Source: Helicostylum pulchrum (lineage: Eukaryota > Mucoromycota > Mucoromycetes > Mucorales > Mucoraceae). From it: a stretch of DNA of 64,000 nucleotides. Below are positions 34,667-44,980 of this stretch, piece by piece. The stretch lies in assembly GCA_025677825.1 (NCBI GenBank), contig JAIXMO010000064.1, forward strand, positions 62,001-126,000, given 5' to 3'. How positions within the stretch are numbered: the first letter of the stretch is position 1; the number at the start of each line of letters is the position of its first letter. Under the pieces are notes generated by a model that did not search any database, had not been told where the DNA came from, and was given only the letters and a program-made list of their open reading frames with translations. The translations under genes and the position numbers were made by a program.

Positions 34667-36572
34667 ATGGGAAAATTGTTAAAAGGAAGTGCTTTACTTT
34701 ACTCTGTGGCTATATTTGCATCATTAGGTCAATTTTTATTCGGTTGTAAGTGTTTTTTTTTAAGAAAAAATGTATATCTATTGTGAATCGATCTAATAGA
34801 TATAAATAAAACTTTAGATGATCAGGGAGTCATGTCAGGTATCTTGGTCAACAACAGCTGGCTTAATTTAATGGGTAATCCAAACGCCACTATGCAGGGT
34901 ATGGTAGTAGCAATTTTTGAGTTGGGTGCTTGGGCTACTACTTATCCCACTAGTTATTTCATGGATACTATCGGACGTCGCTGGACGATTATGGTGGGTA
35001 CCCTTATTTTCATTGTCGGCGGTGTTCTTCAAACTGCTTCCAACACAATTGTACAAATCTTAATGGGACGTTTAATTGCTGGTTTTGGCATTGGTTTTTT
35101 AAGTACCGTATTACCCGTTTATACCGCTGAGTTAAGTCGTGCTCACAACGTAAGGTTTAAATATTACGTACCACAAAAAAAAAAGACTAATTAAACCTTC
35201 CCCGCATATATTTTAGAGAGGAAGAGTTACCGTATTAGGCATGAGTGTTAACATGTTTGGTTATACTGCATCTGGTAAATACTGCTATTTTGTTTTTATT
35301 TTTTAGCTATAAACTAATACTCTTCAAAATTAGCTTTTATTGATTATGGATTCGCTCACATTGACTCGGATTGGTCTTTCCGTGGACCTCTTTTATTGCA
35401 AGTCGTATTTGCGCTTATTTTAGCTGTTGGTACTTTGGTCCTTCCTGAATCTCCTCGTTTCTTAATTTCTAAAAACAAGGATAAGATTGCACTCAAGAAT
35501 CTTGCTGATATGCATAACAAAGATGAAGACCACCCGGATGTCTGCAAGGAGTATGACGAAATTAGAAGCGCTTTAGATTTTGAAGCTAAGCTTGGTCAAC
35601 CTACTTGGTTAGAAATGTTCACCACTTACCGTAAGAGATCAATGATTGGTATTGCAGTTCAAGCTCTTGGTCAATTGGCTGGTATTAACATTGTTACTGT
35701 AAGTAAAGAAACACGACTATTTACAACTACTTTAACTCATACACATATATACTGGTTTATTAGTACTATGCACCCAAAATGTATGAAGTTATTTTGGGTC
35801 CTGGAATCCAAACAATTTTGTTCGCAGGCTATACGGCTATTGTTTACTTTGGTGGTGCCTTGGTTGCATCGGTTCTTGTTGATAGAGTCGGAAGACGTCC
35901 TTTGTTTATGTATGGTAGTTTCTTTATGACTATTTGGCTCACCCTTATGGCTGTTTTCAATAAGGTTGATCTTGGCCAAGCATCTACAGTTTTAGTCATA
36001 ACGTTCACAATGATTTTTGTTGGTACATTCGGTGCAACTTGGGCATGTGTCGATTGGTTGTGTACGTATCTAAGATGTGCTCAAATGATTATGATTACTC
36101 ATTTTAATTGATTTTATAGATCCTGCGGAGATTTTCCCCTTCCGTACCAGAGCTAAGGGTATGTCTCTTGCTGTTTCTTCTAACTGGGTAATTAAACTTT
36201 TATTTTTTTTTATTTTTATTTTTGAATATATTGCTAATTAACGTTAATTATTACTAGCTTTGTAACTTTGCCGTCGGATTGTTTACACCGCCAATGCTTG
36301 AATCCATTGGTTGGGCTACTTACTTATTTTATGCTGCATGGAACGTTGTTGCATTTTTCGTTGTTTGGAAGTGGTTTGTCGAAACTAAAGGAAAGACCCT
36401 TGAAGAGATTGATGCTGTATTTAACGATGGCGCCGCTACTGTAGACATTAATAAGAGTTTCGATTATCATCAAACTCAACAGCTTGGAGAAAAAAAACCA
36501 ACTACCTCCAATGATAGCGTAAGTGACGAAGGACAAGACGTAGCACTTAAAAATAAAAAAGAGCAGGCTTAA
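34667..36572 (+). CDS. MFS sugar (hexose) transporter
   Basis: Twelve-helix major-facilitator sugar transporter. Exons 34667-34745, 34818-35149, 35217-35274, 35334-35698, 35764-36061, 36120-36187 and 36258-36572 give 504 residues, the normal size. Family motifs: GYDQGVMSGIL after helix 1, DTIGRRW and GRLIAGFGIGFLSTVLPVY, PESPRFLI at the end of helix 6, QALGQLAGINIVTYYAP in helix 7, DRVGRRP and the C-terminal VETKGKTLEEID. The sugar specificity cannot be read from sequence; a low- or high-affinity hexose carrier is likely. Codon bias and the short CT-rich leader suggest moderate to high expression. Confidence 0.95.
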
Positions 36573-36903
36573 ATAAATAATTTGTACATACTTATAAATA
36601 ATAAATAACAATAATAATAGCAATAATAAATCTGTAAAACCATATATCTACCTATTATTAAGTATAATTCTTTTTTTTAAAAAAAGATGTTTCATTCCTC
36701 CAACGACTACTTAGAAAAAAACTGGTTTAATGCGTACATCCAAATGGCCGGCTTATATAATTATCACTAATAAACGGTATTTTTTACATACAAATATGAT
36801 TGAAGACTAAGAGCCAGAGAAAAATCTTTTCTTTCTTCGAACAAGTTTATCTCCAAAAAAAAAGACAAGATATTCTCTTTGCATGTATCCAACATATAAC
36901 TAG

Positions 36904-36969
36904 ATTGGGCGTTTGTCAGAAAACGAACGTCTGACGGCATCAACCGATGCTCTACCGCTCTTCGCCAAT
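36904..36969 (-). ncRNA. tRNA-like structured element (possible tRNA pseudogene or SINE head)
   Basis: On the reverse strand the outer ends ATTGGCG and CGCCCAAT pair (one bulge). Inside are a GCATC/GATGC stem with a 4-base loop and a GTCAGA/TCTGAC stem with a 9-base loop. TGGCGAAGAGCGGTAGAGC resembles a tRNA D-arm/A box and GTTCGTTTTC a degraded B box. A run of nine T lies about 40 bases further on this strand and could end Pol III transcription. It does not fold as a normal tRNA (no seven-base anticodon loop), so a functional tRNA is unlikely. Confidence 0.35.
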
Positions 36970-36981
36970 ACCACATTATCC

Positions 36982-36992
36982 GGGGGGGGGGG
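36982..36992. repeat. G11 homopolymer
   Basis: Eleven consecutive G just beside the tRNA-like element; long G runs are rare in this AT-rich window. Confidence 0.8.
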
Positions 36993-37141
36993 TCCTACTA
37001 TCATACCCTTCGATTATGTGGACCTCCCTTTGTATAAAATGCTCTAATATATTAATGTTTCCCACAAGAAAAATAAAATAAAAGTTAACTTTATAAAAGT
37101 ATCTTTATTAAGAACGTTTTTAATATATTATACATATATAA

Positions 37142-40100
37142 CTATCGTGTAGAAAGAGAGGATGCTAAAGACTCGACTACATATATATATATATATAAAT
37201 TGAGTAAGTTTTCTAAAATATTTATTCAATAATGACTTACACCATGGTAAATTGGCTTTCTTTCCCAAGATCATTAAGCTGACGTATATAAATTCATTTG
37301 TACGAGTAAAGTCTTTTTCAATAGTATCCATTAAAGTTGTAAACTCTTCAACATTCCTAGCTTTTCCTTCGAATACTTCCATATAGTTTATAAACATAGT
37401 AGCCATTTTCTCGGCCATATCAAATATACTAACGATAGATTTTTTTATAGAGATAGACTAGTATGGCCGTATTAATTCAGATTTTTTTTTATATAAAAAC
37501 AACAACTCTCGTGTTACCTTATCATTTAGTAAACATCTATCAATAATTCTATGAATATAAGATGTATGTAATTCGGTAATTTCATCTGCGTTCTTTGATG
37601 CCGACAACTTTTTTCTAAACTCTAATGTTTCGGCGTGAAGTATCTAAAGGTTTATATATATAAGAATCAAGTGATTTATAATACTCATTACTTACAGTAG
37701 TCATGATATATCTCCAGAACGAGTTGATAAACCAGAGTAGCCTCATGCGTAGGGAATAATACCTCATATCAATGTCATCACTTTTCCTGTAGTCTAATCG
37801 ATTTCGAAATAACGTTTTATTTTCCATAACATATTTGGCACGCTTGAGTCGCAACAAGAAACCAGAAACCTTATTGTAATTATCCAAATGATCACTTTGA
37901 ATAAAATTATTTAACGGCCATGGAATCTATAAAAAAAAAAACACTAGTAAGAAAACTACTGGCATATAATGTATTTCAGACATTACCTCTACTTTTAATT
38001 CAATCAAATCTAAATACGAAGCAGATGTTCTTAGTCGGTTACTTTCTTCACGATGTCCCAATTGAATGTAAACAATTTCGTCATATCCGCTTAATTTACA
38101 AGCCTCTGAAAAGGTACCGTTTAACATACGTTTATCAAACCAAGGTTCATTGCCATCCATTTGTTTAAATAAGACCTGGCAAAACGAATGCATTAAATCA
38201 TTCTCCAACATAAGATAAATAGATGCTAACGATTTCAATTGTTCCGGTAATCTGGAATTCTTATGCAACACATTGTTTAACATGTCTGCTGTAATGCGAT
38301 ATGGCTCTTGAATATATTTTTCTATGAACTGTTTAAAATTCTGGTCAAATAAAGACCCTACGTCATCTATTATTGGTTGATCAATCTCTACTGACTCAGA
38401 TTGACATTGATTTGTAGGAAACAATATACTGTTAAATGAGTTGATATTGCGATTTACAGGATCAATCTTATTATACGTAATAAATGGTGGTTTCATTGTT
38501 AAAAAATTACTCATGATTTCAAGGAATGTTATTGGAGCTTGACTTAATAATTTAATATTTTTCTATAAAAAAGTGCATGTTAAAAGATTTTAATTAAAAG
38601 GTAAATGTACACGACTTACCAGTTTTTTTTCAATCTGTAGTAATAAATTAACAGCTTTACCGGTAAAGAAAATACGAGATATAGTAGTAGGATTGAATAA
38701 TGGACATTGGTAAGAAACATATTCTTGCGAAATGGCTTGAATAGAGAAACCATCGATCCAAAAATTAGGTTGATCTGTAGATATTTGTTCGTTTCGAGCC
38801 ACATAGAATTCGTTTACTGTATCACCTTCTAAGGAACCGTAAAAGATCCAATCGTCAATCATGCGTCCGTAGGGTACTAATAATTGTTCTAATACATACA
38901 ATAATGTGTCATGCATAGAAAGTTGTTCAGAATATTGAGCAGCGGTTGCGTGATCATAAAATACAGATATTAAATAGGTTGCTATCAATCTAGGATTTAC
39001 TTCAGCGAATGGTATATTCATTGTTATATCGTGAATTTCTTTAAAATGACGTAAAGGTGCATCCAATGTATGGCGAAGTTTTAATAAAGAAATGCTCTGT
39101 GATTTATCATGTGTTATAAAACTAGAATTAATTTCCTGTTCAGAAAGTAACACATCAAAGTCTCGAAGTGATTTGAATATGCAGGCAGCAAACGCTTGAC
39201 TCGTTTGTCCATATTTAATATCATTTGCTACGCGTGTAACAATCTGTCTGAGTTCGGATAGAATATTTCCATATATGCAAAATTCTGTTAATAATGATCC
39301 TAATGCCTTTTGACTAAGATGCTGAACCACGTAGTTTTCATTCAACTATTAAATTTTTTTTATATAAGTAAAATCTACAATGCATATATATATATATATA
39401 GCAAATAAATACCTGGAAATGATCATCTAGATATTGAAATAATAATCCACGGCACCCTTTTAATAATGATATCACTTCTCTAACGACGCCTGCTTCAGGA
39501 ACCGATTTGAATTGACGTCTACCCACCCCACTATAATATATTTGATTAAGAGATTCATTCAATTGACATGGTTTTTTTAATAGATCAATATTAGTTGTGT
39601 CTTCTGGTTCCAATTTGAAATCTGGTCTCCAATACTGTTGCGTTACCAAATAATTTAATGCCTCTGAATCCGCTCTTTCATCCATATCCATCTGATCTAT
39701 ATAACTCACAGTACGTGTCTCGGGTTCGCTTGTTGTTTCTCTACTAAACTGTGGCTGAGACTAGTATATGTTTATATAAATGAACCATATAATAAAAGTC
39801 CACACAAAGTAATTACCTGTCTAAATGGCGTATTTTCTTCCTCCAACTCATATCCATCATCGTCACTAAAATCATCATTGGACGCATCTTCAGGCCAAGT
39901 TTTCCAATGATCGCCTTGCAAAGGATCATCTTTTACAACATTCTCCCACGTTAACGACTGTTCTTTTTCGATAGTATTTGTTTTAGGTGTATAATTGTAA
40001 ACTTGATTTTCAGAAGACGATAGCGATAACAATAACTGTAACATGTCATACTTTAATATGGATTGCTAATATACGTGGTAGCAATATAAGTCTGTTAGTT

Positions 40101-40548
40101 TTATGTTTATAATCCAGAATCACTTGTTTTTTTTTTTTTTTTTTTTTTTACATTTGAGTGTGGTGAGCCTATTGGTCGCGACGTTTTTAAGAATTCCGTT
40201 TTGTGCTCTATTAAGGCTTTTGATAATTTTCCATGACCTTTTATACTGAACTTTTCTGCTAACCTAAACGTGTTATCGATCTTTAGTTCATGTATTATCT
40301 CTCCATGGATATATATGTACAAACCCGTTTATGGCTGTTTCGACTTCATGTTCACTAGTACTTGTACATTTCTCGTAAGTTAGCATGTACTTTACTTTTT
40401 GAACTGCTTTTTTCCATTCCGGTGTACTAATCTATATTACAGAATGTTTAGTACCAATATAATTTCAGGGTATAAAGATATAACTCACTTCTAGACCTGT
40501 CAGTTTATTTACAAGTCGTCCAGTTAGTTGATCCTTTGCCATAACCAT
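37142..40548 (-). CDS. Gamma-tubulin complex component (Spc97/Spc98 family, GCP4/5/6 class)
   Basis: Part of the gamma-tubulin ring complex that nucleates microtubules. Eleven exons (40548-40489, 40431-40325, 40263-40152, 40065-39817, 39760-39413, 39345-38620, 38562-37987, 37926-37696, 37643-37518, 37457-37241, 37176-37142) keep frame over 928 residues. Family landmarks are AINGLAEKFSIKGHG near the N-terminus, GVVREVISLLKGCRG, YGRMIDDWIFYGSL with WIDGF, the EIPWPLNNFI linker and the LLRLKRAKYVM helix. The C-terminus ends in FESLASSLSTR. The GCP5-type length fits better than GCP2/3, but the subtype is not certain. Two introns were placed because only these choices keep frame and restore the family sequence. 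Confidence 0.85.
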
Positions 40549-41291
40549 TTTCTTTTTTAAAAAAAAAGTCGTCAAGGCGAAAAGAAGAAAAAAAAGTTTA
40601 AAAAGGAACAATTATGGCAGTCATGTATTAATTTGATTGAATATATACTTGAGCATAAGTATTGTTACAGTCGTTCCACTGGTATTTAACGAAAACTATT
40701 TTTGTGCTTTTAATAAACTGAAACTCGCAGATTCTTGTAAAATAAAAAGATACCGAAACACTTGAAGCTACATATGATATTCCTACTAAGCACCTTCCTC
40801 TATTTTACCCAAAACTCGGCCTTCATCTGAAAAATATACACTTTCGCATGGTGATACACCAGGTCGGCTTCACCTGTGCGGTTTGAATAATTCGGGTAAG
40901 GTAGAAATATAGCTATTGTCATTTAAGGACTAATTATTATTTTCTTAAACAAGAGCTGATAACTCTAAATACGTGAGTCTCGAGAACTGCTTATTAAAGG
41001 GTACGCGTAAAGTGTCGTTGTCCTGATATAACTCTCTATAAAATAAAGACTTGTCTTAAATAAAACTAATAGGAAAGAATAGACACATACAAAAGCTCTT
41101 CAATAACTATTCAATAACTATTCAATAATATTTACTATTGAAAATCAATAATGTTTGTTAAACAACGCAAAAACGATAAAGGCCAATTGGGGTTTCCCTA
41201 TCGTGTATAAAAAGTCAATTTTTACATAAAAACCGCCAGCCGAAAATTAATTTCTCGCTTTTGTACCTTTCTTTTCGCGTAATTAAATACC
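40549..41291. other. Divergent intergenic region with TATA/CCAAT elements
   Basis: It separates the gamma-tubulin complex gene (-) from ClpP (+). A CCAATTGG element is at 41183-41190 and TATAAAAA at 41206-41213. No gene or RNA is seen. Confidence 0.5.
41206..41213 (+). promoter_or_regulatory. TATA box of the ClpP gene
   Basis: TATAAAAA about 80 bp before the ATG at 41292, with a CCAAT-type box a further 20 bp upstream. Prediction by sequence and spacing. Confidence 0.45.
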
Positions 41292-42446
41292 ATGATTTCC
41301 AACATTATTAGAAACACTTCTCCCATCTTACTTCGTACCCAAAATAGAGCAAGTAGACTTATATCATTTTACAAAAAAAAAAAGGAGAAAAAGAAACTTA
41401 CACTTTTCGCATAGGCTTTTTTCTCACAAATTAACAAGAATACCATTAGTTCTTGGTCCGAATCACCTTATGCACAAGCTTTAATCCCTATTGTCGTCGA
41501 GAATACTGTAATGTATAATAGAATAATACATACGTTTTCTTTCTCTAAAACTTATGTATATAGGGTAGAGGCGAAAGGTCTTACGATATATTTTCTCGTT
41601 TGTTAAAGGAACGTATTATTTGTTTGAATGGACCAGTAAGTATTTTTTCTTTCTTTTTCTCATCTGGCTGGTTGTAATTAATTAGTAAATGTAGGTAAAC
41701 GAAAGTGTTGCTGCGGTTATTGTTGCTCAACTGTTGTTCTTGGAATCTGAAAGCACAGAGAAGCCAATTAGTTTATATATTAACTCTCCCGGTGGAAGTG
41801 TAACAGCTGGTATGGCTATCTATGATACAGTAAGTTTTTTTGTTGTTGTTTTTACAATCACTATCACCACTAACACTTTTTTTTTGTAGATGCAGGTACT
41901 ATTTATAACGAAGCGATATTATTTATAGATTGGGAAATCTGATTTTTCTTTTCTTTGTAATAGTATATTCAATCTCCTGTTTCAACGTTATGTAATGGTC
42001 AGGCATGTTCTATGGGTTCTCTTTTACTTGCAGCAGGTAGGCAATAATACAAAGTAATTGCGATATGGAAACTTATAATGAAAAAATAGGTGAACCTGGT
42101 AAGAGATATGCATTACCTAATGCATCCATTATGATTCATCAGCCATCTGGTGGAGCTTCTGGTCAAGCTTCAGATATTGCAATTCATGCACGTGAAATCC
42201 TTCGTGTTAGAGAACGCTTAAATAAAATCTACCAAAGGCATACTGGTATTCGCGAAATTGAAACTATTGGTAAGGACAAAAAAAAGAAAAAGAAAAAAAT
42301 GGTACTAAACATTTTTTATACATGTAGAGAAAATGGTTGAAAGAGATTATTTTATGACTGCAGAAGAAGCCATGAATTTTGGTTTAATCGATAAAGTCCT
42401 TGAAAAGCGTGTCGCAGAACCTAGAGTAGATGAACCCAAAAAATAA
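41292..42446 (+). CDS. CLPP: Mitochondrial ATP-dependent Clp protease proteolytic subunit
   Basis: Serine peptidase of the mitochondrial matrix that works with ClpX. Exons 41292-41348, 41415-41507, 41564-41635, 41695-41829, 41890-41895, 41964-42036, 42090-42269 and 42328-42446 give 244 residues. The N-terminus ([18 protein letters not shown]) has no acids and serves as a mitochondrial presequence. Catalytic Ser is in [10 protein letters not shown], His in MIHQPSGG, and Asp in [11 protein letters not shown]. Intron 1 uses a GC donor (AGA then GCAAGT). Exon 5 is only six bases, ATGCAG, supplying Met-Gln of the invariant YDTMQYI. Frame and family sequence both require it. Many ascomycete yeasts lack ClpP. 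The stop codon lies six bases from that of the convergent IDH1 gene. Confidence 0.95.
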
Positions 42447-42452
42447 AATATT

Positions 42453-43769
42453 TTACAATGACGAAATAACTGCCTTTGTAAATTCAGTTGTACTATTGCT
42501 TCCTCCCATATCACGAGTTTTACATTGTCCTTGTTCAATTGTACGGTAAACCGCAGTTGAAATACGATTAGCGTGCTTATTTAGATTTAAATGTTTCAAC
42601 ATCATGGCTGCACTAAGCATCATGGCCGTAGGATTAGCGGTATTTTTACCCCCAATATCTTCTCCTACATGACGACAGCCCTTTTTATACACGTAAGCAC
42701 ATTTTATATGTATGTATAAAAGTGCGTTTATTGTAACTTACTGGTTCAAATACTGCATACTCTCTACCAATACTAGTACCTGCAATGATACCAGGACCGC
42801 CCACTAAACCAGCTCCAACATTGGATAAGATATTACCATAAAGATTAGGCAATACCAAAACATCAAATTGTTGAGGACGAGAGACCAATTGCATAGAAGC
42901 ATTATCAACAATCATATCGTTTAAAATGATTCCTGACATGGAATATTCTTTATCAAAAATATCACGTACAGTTCTTAAAAACAAACCATCGCCCAATTTC
43001 CTATTATATATAAATAAGCATTTATGTATATATATAATACATATGTGTATATACTTTACATGATGTTTGCTTTATGCACACAAGTTACTCTTTTACGATT
43101 ATTCTTTAACGCGAAATCAAAAGCGAATCGAGCAATACGTTCGGTTTTATAACGCGTTACGATTTTCAGCGACTCGACTACACCAGGAAAGGATATATGT
43201 TCCAAACCAGAGTACTCTCCTTCCGTGTTTTCGCGAATAATGGCAAGATCAATATCGTTAAAGCGACCTTTAACACCGGGAATATTCTTTATAAGAGAGA
43301 TAGAGGCATATATATCCAAATCCTTTCTCATGGAAACGTTGAATGAAGCGTGACCAAGTCTTGATACAGGAGTATACAAAATACCCTTTAATCCAACCTT
43401 GTTACGACGAAGAGAAGCTAAAGTCTCCTTCATCATGCCATCATTAGCAGATACGTGACCGGACAAATCAAACTGTTCCCATTCAATCGGTGCTTCTGCT
43501 GCTTTAAAAACTGCTTTTACAGACTCGGATAACTCTTGTCCAACACCATCTCCAGGAACCAAGGTAACTGTTTGAGTCTAGTTTATATATTTATATATAC
43601 GTATAAGTACATTTCTTTTGAGGGTCTTTTTTTTTTTACTCGTGTTACTTACGGCAACAGACGCAAAAGAGCGTCTCAAAGTCTAATGGAAATATTTTTT
43701 AAGATGGTGTTGATCATGTATATTACTTTTCCTTACCTTCTTTATAACTTGATTGCGTAAAGCGAGCAT
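42453..43769 (-). CDS. IDH1: NAD-dependent isocitrate dehydrogenase subunit 1 (regulatory), mitochondrial
   Basis: TCA-cycle enzyme subunit. Exons 43769-43737, 43682-43653 (30 nt), 43577-43060, 43000-42742 and 42680-42453 give 355 residues (yeast Idh1 is 360). The presequence ([21 protein letters not shown]) is spread over the first two short exons. Catalytic-core motifs are [35 protein letters not shown] and [17 protein letters not shown], and the C-terminal [15 protein letters not shown]. The third exon starts with [11 protein letters not shown]. The SRPQQFDVL stretch and absence of some catalytic contacts fit the regulatory (Idh1) rather than the catalytic subunit, though I have not aligned it. 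Confidence 0.93.
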
Positions 43770-44980
43770 ACTAGGAGAGATAAGTAAATAAAAAGAGTGG
43801 GAAGAAAAATAAAAGAAGGGGGATAGACAAATAGACACAAACAAGCCATGTCATCCCTTATTTGCGGCTTTTTATAGTGTACAAAACGGTTCATATTAAA
43901 AAAAAAAGTAGCAGTAATTTGTATAATAAAACGTAGACATAAGACGTATGGAGAACATAATAGTTAAATAAAAAATAGTTTTCGCCAAGTATAATAATAC
44001 CTTAGGTAAATTCGGTATATGAGGGAGGGTTTCTATTGCAAGTAACTTTGGTAGTGTTGGTAGTGTAATAGATAAAAAGAAACAGAAATATTTACCTGTA
44101 GTAACTAATAATAATAACGCTCGAAGAATTTACATTTATTCATAATAAAAAACTTGGTATTTTCCATCGAAAAGCCTTCAAGGATACATGGCTTGATTTT
44201 CACTATATTCTAAGAAAACCATAAGGGATAGTACTTAATAATAATTGACTAGAATTTTGAAGTAGTTACATGAAAAAGAAAAGTAAAAAAGTAAAGGAAA
44301 AAAAGAAAAAAAACTTGAAAAAAAAAAAACCAGCATTCTATTTTAAAACATAGAAAGCTTTTATAGACGCTGATGCAATGTTCATAATTGATAAAGAGAT
44401 GGAAATTTTCATTTACAAAAGTATAAGCTAGCTCTTAACTTTTTTGTTCGCGTATAGATTGTACGTATAATGATTTTAATATACTAATACTGGCCGCCTA
44501 ACATCGTTTCGCTCGATTGCATCGTCGCCGTCGCTCTGCGGGTTTAGAGACAAATATGATATAAATCAAATATCAATTCTTATAATATCCCCTCGAAGAC
44601 GGGATAGAACAGTTAACCGAGGTCTCGATTGAAAAAAACCTGTTGAACTTTCATTCTGAATTTTTTTTTTTTTTTTTTTTGATGAACTGCATTATATTGG
44701 GCGATTTGGTTTTTCGCACGGTGTATATTTGATGATAAAGTATAAGTCAAGCAACGTATAATGTACAATGGGACTACCTCGGCTCAAGATAGAGTGGGAA
44801 ATACAAATAAACGCACAAATTACAAGGACTTGTAAAGAAATCGTCGTTTCACAGTACACTTCAAGCAAAGTTATCACGTGCACAATCCCTCTTTTTTTGG
44901 AGTAACGCGCGCTCAAACTTCCATAAAATTCTTTTACTTTTTTGTGCATCTCATCCTCTTTATTGTTTCGCTGCTGAATC
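43770..44980. other. Divergent intergenic region
   Basis: About 1.2 kb between IDH1 (-) and SPF1 (+). A local GC-rich patch at 44484-44545 contains a plausible reverse-strand acceptor (CTCTAAACCCGCAG) followed by a short open stretch, too little for a gene call. A T run near 44660 and several A runs are present. Confidence 0.45.

Noticed and set aside
36904..36969. Functional tRNA gene
   Set aside because: The fold lacks a seven-base anticodon loop and the B box is degraded; retained only as a tRNA-like relic.
44484..44545. GC-rich patch with a plausible acceptor and short reverse-strand frame
   Set aside because: The open part is under 20 codons and two frames compete; not enough for a gene.
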